Assembly: GCF_002899825.2 (NCBI RefSeq)
Contig: NZ_PPED02000001.1
Span: 620,001 to 684,000 of the forward strand
Reading direction: 5' to 3'
From: Chryseobacterium phosphatilyticum
Lineage (GTDB): Bacteria; Bacteroidota; Bacteroidia; Flavobacteriales; Weeksellaceae
Length of the DNA stretch: 64,000 bases
This document shows positions 51,051 through 59,656 of the stretch, in pieces. The position numbers were made by a program, and so were the translations under genes. The notes beneath the pieces are model-generated. The model searched no databases, was not told the DNA's origin, and saw only the letters and a program-made list of their open reading frames with translations. How positions within the stretch are numbered: position 1 is the first letter of the stretch; every line of letters begins with the position of its first letter.

Positions 51051-53495
51051 TTAAAATTTAAAGCTAACTTCAGCTACAAAATTACGAGGCATTTGAGCGA
51101 CAATAACTCCCTGTCCTGCAAAATACTGTACATTGCCTAAATTATTCATTTTAAATCCTAATCGATACCTTTCTTTTTCAAGAGTAACAGCAGCATTGAT
51201 CAATGTATAGGCAGGAAATGCAAACTGTCCGGTTCTCACTTTATTTCCGGCAAGTTGTTTTCCTACCCGATTCACCCCAAAGCCTATTCCCAACCCCTGA
51301 AGGCCTTTAATAGGAATGATATAACTGATCCATGAGTTGAATACATTCGCTGGACCCGCAGACTCCGGACGACGTCCTTCTACATCTGCATCTGCTTTTT
51401 CAAACCTGCTGTGGTTGTAAGTATATCCGGCCATAATGTTTAATCCCTGAACAGGATTCATGATGGTTTCAATTTCAATACCTTTACTTCTTTGTTTTCC
51501 ATCCTGAACGACAATATTGTATTCTTTTCCGTCGCGGATTACCCCGCTTCCTCTCTGTATATTGTCCACAAGGATATCGTAGTATCCCACAGTGAAATTC
51601 ACTTTATTTCGCCAAAGGTTTCCTTTGATCCCAACTTCCCATTGATTGGCCATCTGAGGTTTCATCTCTCCGCTATAGTCTGGTAACTGCTGTGTAACAG
51701 GTGCTGTATAGCTGAAACCATTCATATAATTCCCATAAGCAGATAACTGATCTTTAAGGATCTGGTATACAATTCCTACTTTGGGAGACCATGCTGTCTG
51801 CTTGAAATCACCAGTACGTTTGTTATCACTCATATTAAGTTGCCCTTTACTTTCATAATGATCCATACGTAAGCTTAAAAGGGTGATCAAACGGTCGGTA
51901 ATATAAGTTACGTTTGAAATATAGGCTCCATAAAGGTTTGATGAAGATGTATTTCTTACTAAAGAGGCTGGAGAAGCTTGAATCTTTTTTAATGCCAAAT
52001 CTTTGGATATATTACCATATATTCCTGTCACGGGTCCTCCCACGGGTCCTGTTGGATTCGTGCCATCAATGTAATCAAACACCACAATTGGAGAATGGTT
52101 ATTGTTGATAGACTGATTCAAATAATCTAATCCGATTAACACTTTATTTTTAATTTTGCCAATATTAAATTCCCCGTTGAAATTCTGCTGAAAACTTGTA
52201 GAAGCAGCTTCAGAATTCTGCCACTGTACGTTACGCTCCAACAGGGCATCACTGGTTGTTCCTCTTATAAACTGATATTGATATAATCCTTCTGTTTTTC
52301 TGAAGTTTCTGGAAAGTAAAGTTTGTGAGGTCCATTTATCTGAAATTTTATAATTAGCCTCGGCTTTTACGTTGATGGACGGTGCTTTTAAGGTCATATC
52401 ATTATTTGAATATGATCTTTTCCAATCGAATCCAAGTTCATCCGGATTATGGGCAACATAAGGTCTTGTTCTGGCAAGGAAAATAATCGGGGTATTGGTA
52501 CCCTCATAATTATAGATCTGAGCTCCTAAGCTGAACTTCAGCCTATCACTCACCTGATAACTTACAGTAGGGGCAACGAAAAATGATTTTCTGAATTCAG
52601 AATCTCTGAAGCCATTCTGATACTGATACGCTGCATTCAGACGGAATAACGTTTTTCGGTTATCAGTTATCGGGCCATACACATCAGCCGTCACACGGTT
52701 CAGGTTATAGCTTCCCATAAGGTAGGATATTTCACCTCCGAAATAGTCTTTAGGTTTTTTGGTCACTAAATTAATCAGTCCTCCAAAAGATGTTACAGCA
52801 CCTCCATACAATGTTCCTGCCGGACCTTTGATCACCTCAAGACGTTCAATATCTGCAGGATCAATTTCTCCATTGGTGGTTGCCGGAATTCCGTCTACCA
52901 TGGATACTTTTGTGGGGAAACCTCTTAAACTGTAATAAAAGCTTCCGTCACCGGAACCTCTTCCCGGACTTCCTTGCATTTTCACCATTCCCGGAACATT
53001 TTTTAAAACCTCTGAAATGTCATAGGTAAGTTGCTCCTTCATAATTTGCTGGTTAATGCTTGTATATGCCTGAGGATTCTCTAAGTTCCTTAAGGGCATT
53101 TTAGAAACTGAAGTACTGTCTTTATCCAGAAATTTATTTCTGCTGACCGCATAGATTGTAATTCCCTCAATCACATTATTATGGATTGAAGCATAAATCG
53201 CCGGAATTTCATAGACATCTTTCTTAATGCTGATTTTCTCACGCATCAATTCGATATCATTTAAAACCACCTGAAGCATATATTCTCCAGGTGGCACATT
53301 TTCAAAGTAATATTCTCCTAAATTATTTGTTTTTGCCTGATAGGACGTATCCACAAGTCTTAAAATAGCATTTTTTACAGGTGCCTGTTCAGACAGCATG
53401 ATTTTGCCATGAACTCTGTCACTCTGTTGAGCAGAAAGCGAATTTGAAGTTAAAGCAAGACCAAGAAGTAATATAAGGGTTTTAGATGTTTTCAT
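51051..53495 (-). CDS. TonB-dependent siderophore receptor
   Basis: 814 aa. Signal peptide 1-22 (ending NSLSAQ), carboxypeptidase-like domain (about 28-105, GEYYFENVPPGEYMLQV), a TonB-box-like NVIEGITIYA and the siderophore-type plug, with SEVLKNVPGMVKMQG, YYSLRGFPTKVSMVDGIP and ERLEVIKGPAGTLYGG (in part). The C-terminus MPRNFVAEVSFKF is a typical barrel end. It imports the ferric form of the siderophore made by the upstream genes, across the outer membrane with TonB energy. Its start lies 14 nt inside the AMP-ligase gene, so translation is coupled. Confidence 0.95.
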   Translation of the reverse strand: MKTSKTLILLLGLALTSNSLSAQQSDRVHGKIMLSEQAPVKNAILRLVDTSYQAKTNNLGEYYFENVPPGEYMLQVVLNDIELMREKISIKKDVYEIPAIYASIHNNVIEGITIYAVSRNKFLDKDSTSVSKMPLRNLENPQAYTSINQQIMKEQLTYDISEVLKNVPGMVKMQGSPGRGSGDGSFYYSLRGFPTKVSMVDGIPATTNGEIDPADIERLEVIKGPAGTLYGGAVTSFGGLINLVTKKPKDYFGGEISYLMGSYNLNRVTADVYGPITDNRKTLFRLNAAYQYQNGFRDSEFRKSFFVAPTVSYQVSDRLKFSLGAQIYNYEGTNTPIIFLARTRPYVAHNPDELGFDWKRSYSNNDMTLKAPSINVKAEANYKISDKWTSQTLLSRNFRKTEGLYQYQFIRGTTSDALLERNVQWQNSEAASTSFQQNFNGEFNIGKIKNKVLIGLDYLNQSINNNHSPIVVFDYIDGTNPTGPVGGPVTGIYGNISKDLALKKIQASPASLVRNTSSSNLYGAYISNVTYITDRLITLLSLRMDHYESKGQLNMSDNKRTGDFKQTAWSPKVGIVYQILKDQLSAYGNYMNGFSYTAPVTQQLPDYSGEMKPQMANQWEVGIKGNLWRNKVNFTVGYYDILVDNIQRGSGVIRDGKEYNIVVQDGKQRSKGIEIETIMNPVQGLNIMAGYTYNHSRFEKADADVEGRRPESAGPANVFNSWISYIIPIKGLQGLGIGFGVNRVGKQLAGNKVRTGQFAFPAYTLINAAVTLEKERYRLGFKMNNLGNVQYFAGQGVIVAQMPRNFVAEVSFKF

Positions 53496-54870
53496 GCTGT
53501 AAGTTTTGTAACAGGGGATAGTTTATTTTACCGTTTTGTGATAATGGGAATGATTCTATAAGGTCGGTGCGTACATATTGAGGATTGATACGCAGTTTGT
53601 TTTTGATGGTTTCCGTAATAATTTGTGGATCAATATCAGGATTGTCATATAATACCACGATTTTCTTATCATTGGAATTCAGACAGACAAAAGTATTTCC
53701 TTCTATTTCATTTTTAAGGATGAATTCTACCTCATCAAGGTTGAGACGTATTCCGAATAATTTCATAATTCTTTTGATACGTCCCGTGATATAGTAGATT
53801 CCGTTTTTTCCTTTTTGTGCCGTATCTCCTGTGCGTAAGACAGTTGGCTGCTCATAAGAAGTCAGATCTTTTAGAGTGTTGGCATATCCTCCATAAATAC
53901 TGTTGTGGGAGAACAGAAGCTCATCGGTATCCGGATCTATACTGAAATCTCCCCCATGCACCGGAGTTCCGATAGAAGTTTCTGCTTCCAGAAGTCCGTC
54001 GGTACTAAGGTAAGCCATTCTTCCTCCGGCTTCAGTTTGTCCGTATTGTGCAAAGAACTGTTTTTCAAACTCATGACAATAGGAAAAAATTGTTTTTCTC
54101 AACTCACCATTGATCACTCCTCCGGTATGGGTCATATATCTTAAACTCGGACTGTTTTTTCTGAAGAATCCAATTCTGTTCAGATTTTCATACAGATAAG
54201 GCACTCCTCCAAGGGTACTGTATCCGAATTCTTCCATCTCGTCCCAGAAAGTTTTTTGCATAATGTCTTTGTCTGTACACACAATTCGTCCTGCACGCAT
54301 ACAATTCGTCGTAAAGATGGAGAACCCATACACGAAATTGATCGGGACATTCAAAGGAACAACATCAGACTCCAGTATTGGCATATACTGAAGAATACTC
54401 AAAGCATTCTGATAAAGACTTTCATCAGATAATTTTACGAGTTTCGGAATACCCGTTGTCCCGGACGTACTTAATAAAATTTTGATTTCAGGATTAATAA
54501 CTACTTCAGATTGGTAATCTTTTTTCACATGGATATTAACCGATTCTGAAAAGGCTTTGATGGTATAACCCTGGATTTCTTCTCTCGAAGGATCAAAGAT
54601 ATATTTCGGATGATATTCTTCCTCCAGACGATCTTTGAATTCAGGATGAAGCTTTTGACCTAAAACAGCAATGGTATGTGCTGTTCCGTAAAAATTCAGC
54701 AAGACTTCAATAGAAGACAGCTGATTGTCATTGTACAAAAAGATCAGACCTTTTTCTACGGGGTTGAGGCCTAAAGATCTGTAAAGAGCCCCGACCGGAA
54801 TAGTTTTTCCGGTGGAGGCATCAGTAAACAACAGGTTTCTGTTGGCAATTACATTTTCTAAAATTTTCAT
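53482..54870 (-). CDS. AMP-dependent acyl/aryl acid ligase of the siderophore operon
   Basis: 462 aa, shorter than usual NRPS adenylation domains. Core motifs: A3 LLSTSGTTGIPK (132-143), A5 YGQTEAGG (276-283), A7 RTGDT (about 356), A8 TGRIKRIMKLFGIRLNLDEVE in part and A10 Lys in SQNGKINY near the C-terminus. It should activate a carboxylic acid as the adenylate and load it on the carrier protein encoded 4 nt upstream. The acid is unknown: no dihydroxybenzoate genes are visible in the window, so a fatty acid or an amino acid is as likely as an aryl acid. In petrobactin synthesis a comparable ligase and carrier pair supplies the catechol cap. Confidence 0.88.
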   Translation of the reverse strand: MKILENVIANRNLLFTDASTGKTIPVGALYRSLGLNPVEKGLIFLYNDNQLSSIEVLLNFYGTAHTIAVLGQKLHPEFKDRLEEEYHPKYIFDPSREEIQGYTIKAFSESVNIHVKKDYQSEVVINPEIKILLSTSGTTGIPKLVKLSDESLYQNALSILQYMPILESDVVPLNVPINFVYGFSIFTTNCMRAGRIVCTDKDIMQKTFWDEMEEFGYSTLGGVPYLYENLNRIGFFRKNSPSLRYMTHTGGVINGELRKTIFSYCHEFEKQFFAQYGQTEAGGRMAYLSTDGLLEAETSIGTPVHGGDFSIDPDTDELLFSHNSIYGGYANTLKDLTSYEQPTVLRTGDTAQKGKNGIYYITGRIKRIMKLFGIRLNLDEVEFILKNEIEGNTFVCLNSNDKKIVVLYDNPDIDPQIITETIKNKLRINPQYVRTDLIESFPLSQNGKINYPLLQNLQHENI

Positions 54871-54874
54871 ATTC

Positions 54875-55120
54875 TTAGTTTTCTACGAGTACATCGTATT
54901 TTTTCATTTTTTCACGAATTTTACCTACGGTACCCATTTCCAGGATATCGTTAAAGTCAAATTTAATCTGGTAAAATTGCTCCAGTGCTTCTACGATAAG
55001 CAGGTGAGACATCGAATCCCATTCAGGGATCTCCTGATAGGTAAGGCTTTCATTCACCAGTTCTTTTTTTACCGCAATTGCTGAAGCGATAATTTCATAA
55101 AATTCTTCTGTTGTATTCAT
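54875..55120 (-). CDS. Acyl/aryl carrier protein
   Basis: 81 aa. The phosphopantetheine attachment Ser36 lies in EWDSMSHLLIVEALEQF, where DSM replaces the usual DSL. The helical acidic remainder (FDFNDILEMGTVGKI) is typical of carrier proteins. It lies 1 nt after the MATE gene and 4 nt before the ligase. It should hold the acyl group activated by the ligase for transfer to the siderophore backbone. Confidence 0.92.
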   Translation of the reverse strand: MNTTEEFYEIIASAIAVKKELVNESLTYQEIPEWDSMSHLLIVEALEQFYQIKFDFNDILEMGTVGKIREKMKKYDVLVEN

Positions 55121-55121
55121 T

Positions 55122-56525
55122 TTAAATTTTTATTGTTTTCCATTTACCGTTTTTAAAAATCATTAGGAAAAGGACTGCCAGTACAACCTCTGATGAGACA
55201 ATGGCAGTGAATATTCCTGTAAGTTTCCATTGAAACCTTACTCCAAGCAAATAGGCCAGAGGAAGCTGAATGACATAAAACATAATGATATAAAGCATGG
55301 TAACCTGCATAATATTTCCGGCTGCATTCAGTGCACGGCTGATGACCATAGTGAAACCTAATAAGAGATAAGCCATTGAAACGACATGAATGTACTGAAC
55401 CGCATATCGGGCCACTTCAGTTTCTGTAGTGAAAAATTTCACCACATATTCTGCAGCAATCTGCCAGAACAAAGCTACAACAACAAGATAGGTCATATTG
55501 ATGGTTCCTGCCCTCCATACTGTTTTTTCAGCGCGATCGGGATCTCCGGCTCCAAGATTTTGTCCTGTAAGAACGCCGGCTGCATTTCCTATTCCCCATG
55601 CCGGCATCGTAGCTACTGATGCGATACGCTGAGCTATAATATACCCGGCTAATGCTGAGGTACCGAATGTAGATATGATTTTCACCATTATCAGCCAGCT
55701 GGAAGTTGGAATGATGTATTGAACCAATCCTCCAAAAGCTATTTTCAATATTTTCCTGAGCAAAGGAATATCCAGATGGAATTTCATCAGAATATTAATG
55801 CTCGTTTTACCTGAAAGCAAAATGAAAAACTGGTATATCACCGCCAACAGCCTTGATAAAATAGTAGCATAAGCCAGTCCCATTAATCCAAAGGCAGGAA
55901 TAAATCCCAATCCGAAAACCAGAATTACAGCAAAGATAATATTGGAAATATGGCATATCCACAATGATTTCATCGCGAGATCAGCATCTCCGGCTCCTCT
56001 GAAGAGTCCGTTCACAGAAAGCCTTAGAATAACCAATCCAATGCTTAGAAATACCAGACGGGAAAATGATAATCCATTATCTACCACATCTGTACTGATC
56101 CCAAGAAATCCTACAATTTCAGAAGCAAACAGGCAGGAAATCCCTCCGATTAACACAGCAAAAAATAAGGCTAAAAGGATAATATAATGGGCTGTTCTGC
56201 CCATCCCTTCAGTATCCTTTTCACCAGCTCTTCTTGCTACGAGTGTTGCTGCTGCAATTCCCAACCCTACCGCAATAGCATACGCAAAATTGATGTAGTT
56301 GTCTGTAATTCCGACAAGTCCAAGCACTTTATCACCCAATCTGGCAATAATCAAGAGATTGACACTTACAAAAACAGACTCCATGACCAGTTCCATCACC
56401 ATTGGAATTGCTAAACTAAAAATGGAACGGTTGATACTTCCCGATGTCAGCTCTACTTTTTTCCCTGCGAGTGCCCCGTAGGTAAAAACCGTTCCATTCT
56501 TTAGCAGATGCAGGAATTTCCTCAT
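55122..56525 (-). CDS. MATE-family efflux transporter, probable siderophore exporter
   Basis: 467 aa, 12 membrane spans in two related halves. The first half holds NRSIFSLAIPMVMELVMESV and AAATLVARRAGEKDTEG; the second has WGIGNAAGVLTGQNLGAGDPD, the usual MATE loop. It exports organic molecules using Na+ or H+ gradients. Its ATG overlaps the stop of the NIS synthetase by 4 nt, and its place inside the biosynthetic operon makes export of the finished siderophore the likely job. Confidence 0.92.
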   Translation of the reverse strand: MRKFLHLLKNGTVFTYGALAGKKVELTSGSINRSIFSLAIPMVMELVMESVFVSVNLLIIARLGDKVLGLVGITDNYINFAYAIAVGLGIAAATLVARRAGEKDTEGMGRTAHYIILLALFFAVLIGGISCLFASEIVGFLGISTDVVDNGLSFSRLVFLSIGLVILRLSVNGLFRGAGDADLAMKSLWICHISNIIFAVILVFGLGFIPAFGLMGLAYATILSRLLAVIYQFFILLSGKTSINILMKFHLDIPLLRKILKIAFGGLVQYIIPTSSWLIMVKIISTFGTSALAGYIIAQRIASVATMPAWGIGNAAGVLTGQNLGAGDPDRAEKTVWRAGTINMTYLVVVALFWQIAAEYVVKFFTTETEVARYAVQYIHVVSMAYLLLGFTMVISRALNAAGNIMQVTMLYIIMFYVIQLPLAYLLGVRFQWKLTGIFTAIVSSEVVLAVLFLMIFKNGKWKTIKI

Positions 56526-58333
56526 AGTACTGCTACAGAATTTTTGTTAGCGATTTGATACAAAGGATTCGGTAAGGCTCCATCCTTTCGTGGAATAGCA
56601 AATGCTTTATTTTCGCTGTACCCGTTATTTTTCAAACGAAGACTGTTGATATAAAACCTTTTGAACGCCGGCACATACAGATCATATTTAGCATATCTCT
56701 CCTGTAAATGAGGATTATCTGTTTTGTAGCTTTCAATAGAATCATGAACAAGGGTCCAGAATGTTTCCTCTTCAAATTCAGAATAAGTATGCAGAACATT
56801 GGATAAATATCTGAAGAAGGCATCAAAAACACCTAAAAGGATAAATAAAGGAATATTTTCTTTATTCGAAGACTGTATCAGCCCGTCTGCCAGGTGATCA
56901 GGCAGTTTTTCTCTGGCCTCTGTGGTAAGAACAATGTCATCCACAAAATCCTTAATTACAATTCTTTGTGGAACCCCATTCTTTAAAACAACCATGATAT
57001 TTTCACCATGGGGTGTTACACACAGTGAATGGGTATAATAAATATGAAGCAGCGGTGTCAGGTAGGCATCCAGGTACCTGATGATCCATTCTCGGATGGT
57101 TATTCCTGCTTTTTCTGCGAATGCCTGGACTAATGGAACTCCACTCTCATCTACATAAAGTAAAGAAGCCATGGTTACCATTTGCTCATCTTCTTTCAGA
57201 TAATTTTCAGCACTTTCTCTCCATAATGCACCAAGGAATTCATTATACTGATAAGGTACGCTGGCAATGCCTCCATATTGTGGATGCAGATACGTGATGG
57301 CAGCCTCTTCTCCTAAGAAAATAGTTTCTTTGTTCTCAAGGTAAGCATCATCTTTAATTAAGCCTTTTACCCAATCTGTAATGGCTGGAGCAATTTTCAT
57401 CTGCTTAGGTGATAATCCTCTGATATTTCCTGTGCTTAGAATAGAAACAGCCGTCTTCAGGTATCTCTTTTTAGGATGATCTACATTGAATAAAGTACGT
57501 ATACTCTGTTGCGGACTGTAGGTATCGCTACCCTCTCCTAATTGAATTAAAAGTCCGGAAGCAATATCTCCGGCAAAATGAATCTGAAGCTTATGCTCCC
57601 ACTGCCATGGATGTACAGGGATAAAGTGATAATCTTCAACAACTTTTCTTTTGCTCAATAGCTGCTGCTGAAAATCATTGTATAAATCCTCTCCTATTTC
57701 AGAACGATAAAACTCATCTCTGTTGATATGTTCCAAAGACTGGAATGATGATCTGCTTTTATGAGAAGCCAGCCAGATTACTTTTAAATTTTCATCGGCT
57801 TCAGGGGCAAATGTTTTAAGATCTCTTGGAGAAAAACCTAATCGGCTTTTGTTTACAATTACCCATGGATGGCCGGTCATATTATGCTCTACAGTTTGAT
57901 AATCTGCATCCGCAAGCTCTTTTGAAGACATTACTCCTCTTGATAAAATTAAAGCATCACAATACAACGTATGCAGTAATTCTTCCGTGTATCTTGCAAT
58001 CGTATAAGGATCTAAGTCAAAAACAGACTGCATTTCCAGGAAGAAAGCCGCCACATCTACTGAAGATAGGTCTTCACCGTTTTCTGTTTTTGTAATGCTG
58101 TCTTTATCAATATGCCAGTAATCCATCATTCTTTCTTGTCCGCGGAAGCTGTAGATAATGTTTTCAACTCCGGTTGCAAGGGTAAAAACTGTATATCCGC
58201 TTTTATTTTCAAAGGTTACCACAGGCTTTAAAAGCTCTTCGTGCATCAATTCTGCAATGGTTTTGGCCATAAGATTTCTATTGGCCTCGTTCCAGTTTTC
58301 CTGGCTGATTGTATATTCTAAATTGGTGTTCAT
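56522..58333 (-). CDS. NIS siderophore synthetase (IucA/IucC family)
   Basis: 603 aa, the standard length. Family motifs: HPWQWEHKL (about 241) for ATP and substrate binding, SIRTLFNVDHPKKRYLKTAV in part, STGNIRGLS and CVTPHGENIMVVLKNG (about 440, the ATP-contact HGEN). The C-terminal palm ends with IPRKDGALPNPLY. NIS synthetases join a carboxylate (citrate, succinate or acyl-hydroxamate) with an amine or alcohol by adenylation. HPWQ with HGEN is typical of the class that uses an activated intermediate or succinyl-hydroxamate (DesD/IucC-like). It is 6 nt after the N-hydroxylase gene. Confidence 0.93.
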   Translation of the reverse strand: MNTNLEYTISQENWNEANRNLMAKTIAELMHEELLKPVVTFENKSGYTVFTLATGVENIIYSFRGQERMMDYWHIDKDSITKTENGEDLSSVDVAAFFLEMQSVFDLDPYTIARYTEELLHTLYCDALILSRGVMSSKELADADYQTVEHNMTGHPWVIVNKSRLGFSPRDLKTFAPEADENLKVIWLASHKSRSSFQSLEHINRDEFYRSEIGEDLYNDFQQQLLSKRKVVEDYHFIPVHPWQWEHKLQIHFAGDIASGLLIQLGEGSDTYSPQQSIRTLFNVDHPKKRYLKTAVSILSTGNIRGLSPKQMKIAPAITDWVKGLIKDDAYLENKETIFLGEEAAITYLHPQYGGIASVPYQYNEFLGALWRESAENYLKEDEQMVTMASLLYVDESGVPLVQAFAEKAGITIREWIIRYLDAYLTPLLHIYYTHSLCVTPHGENIMVVLKNGVPQRIVIKDFVDDIVLTTEAREKLPDHLADGLIQSSNKENIPLFILLGVFDAFFRYLSNVLHTYSEFEEETFWTLVHDSIESYKTDNPHLQERYAKYDLYVPAFKRFYINSLRLKNNGYSENKAFAIPRKDGALPNPLYQIANKNSVAVL

Positions 58334-58339
58334 TTTCTG

Positions 58340-59656
58340 TTATATTTTTGCGGTTGGTAATTCTGCGTATTTTTCTACATCAAAATCCTGGAAAGCGATT
58401 TTTTTCTCAATTTTATAATGTTCCCTTCCAAGAATATCATTAATAATGAATGAATTACGGTATGCTGCCATTCCCAGGTCTGTAGAAATGTAGCTGTGAG
58501 TGTGTACTTCTGCGTGCAGTACATAAATCTCTCCTCCGTTCTCATCAATAGAATAATTTCTGTTCACGGAGAATAAGCCGTTAGAATCCCTTTTTATTCT
58601 CGATTGGATATTTTTCAGGAATGAAGGCTCATGATAACGATATCCTGTACCAAGAATCACATAATCAGCTTCCTGTTCGTAAGGAACTTCCTGTTCCAGC
58701 TGGGTGAAATCAAGATGAAGAGATCCCGGATTGTCATTGTTTACACTATCAAGCTGGCTGTTAGGAATAATGGTTAGTTTCGGATCAGCATTATCAATAT
58801 TCAGATCGTAAATAAAATCATAAATATCATTGATCAGGTCATAATTAATTCCTTTAAACTGAGCCTGTTGTTTACTTAAGATTGATTTTCTGGCGGTCTC
58901 ATTTCTGTTGTAGAAATATTCCACATAATCAGGAGAAGTCAATTCCAGCGTCAGTTTTGAGTATTCCATCGGGAAAAATCTGTCAGGACGCGAGTACCAT
59001 CCCAATTCAGTAGTTTCATCTCTGTTTTGAAGAAGATCATAAAAAACTTCAGCAGCACTCTGTCCTGAACCGATTACCGCAATCTTTTTACCTTGTGACA
59101 ACAATTCTTCCTTTCTGTATAAATAAGAACTCGTATGCATAATACGGGCATCATTTTTAGGAATGAAAGAAGGAATATGGGGTTGTGTTCCTGTTCCAAG
59201 AATAAGTCTTTCCGTTTTAAAAATCTGTTTTTCTTTGGTTTTGGTATCTATTGTAGAAACAATATAAATTCCGTTTTCATAATCAATATCTGTTACCTGC
59301 GTTGAAAAACGGCATTCAGGTAATTGTTCAATGACCCACTGACAATATTTATTATATTCTTTACGTGGAATAAAGAAATTTTCACGGATAAAGAATTTAT
59401 AAAGCCTGTTGGTTTCTTTAAGGTAATTCAGAAGACTTAGCGGACTTGTAGGATCAGCCATGGAAACACAATCACATAAAAAAGGTGTTTGTAAAGTCAC
59501 ATGATCGATCATCAATCCCGGATGCCAGTCAAAACCGTCTCTTTGATCCAGAAAAAGGGTTTTCAATTCAGGAATTGGATGGGACAATGCAGCAAGACCT
59601 AAGTTAAAAGGTCCTATGCCTATTCCTATTACATTATATACGGTTTCTTTATTCAT
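58340..59656 (-). CDS. Flavin-dependent lysine/ornithine/diamine N-hydroxylase (IucD/SidA/PvdA-type)
   Basis: 438 aa. FAD-binding GIGIGPFNLGLAAL (11-24), an NADPH motif IGSGQSAAEVFYDLL (about 193) and the C-terminal VILGTGYRYHEPSF (the D/ATGY family signature) are all clear. YSRPDRFFPMEYSKLTLE is also typical. The enzyme hydroxylates a primary amine with O2 and NADPH, giving the hydroxylamine that is later acylated to a hydroxamate. With the PLP decarboxylase in the operon, cadaverine or putrescine is the probable substrate, rather than free lysine. Its ATG overlaps the upstream fusion gene by 8 nt. Confidence 0.94.
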   Translation of the reverse strand: MNKETVYNVIGIGIGPFNLGLAALSHPIPELKTLFLDQRDGFDWHPGLMIDHVTLQTPFLCDCVSMADPTSPLSLLNYLKETNRLYKFFIRENFFIPRKEYNKYCQWVIEQLPECRFSTQVTDIDYENGIYIVSTIDTKTKEKQIFKTERLILGTGTQPHIPSFIPKNDARIMHTSSYLYRKEELLSQGKKIAVIGSGQSAAEVFYDLLQNRDETTELGWYSRPDRFFPMEYSKLTLELTSPDYVEYFYNRNETARKSILSKQQAQFKGINYDLINDIYDFIYDLNIDNADPKLTIIPNSQLDSVNNDNPGSLHLDFTQLEQEVPYEQEADYVILGTGYRYHEPSFLKNIQSRIKRDSNGLFSVNRNYSIDENGGEIYVLHAEVHTHSYISTDLGMAAYRNSFIINDILGREHYKIEKKIAFQDFDVEKYAELPTAKI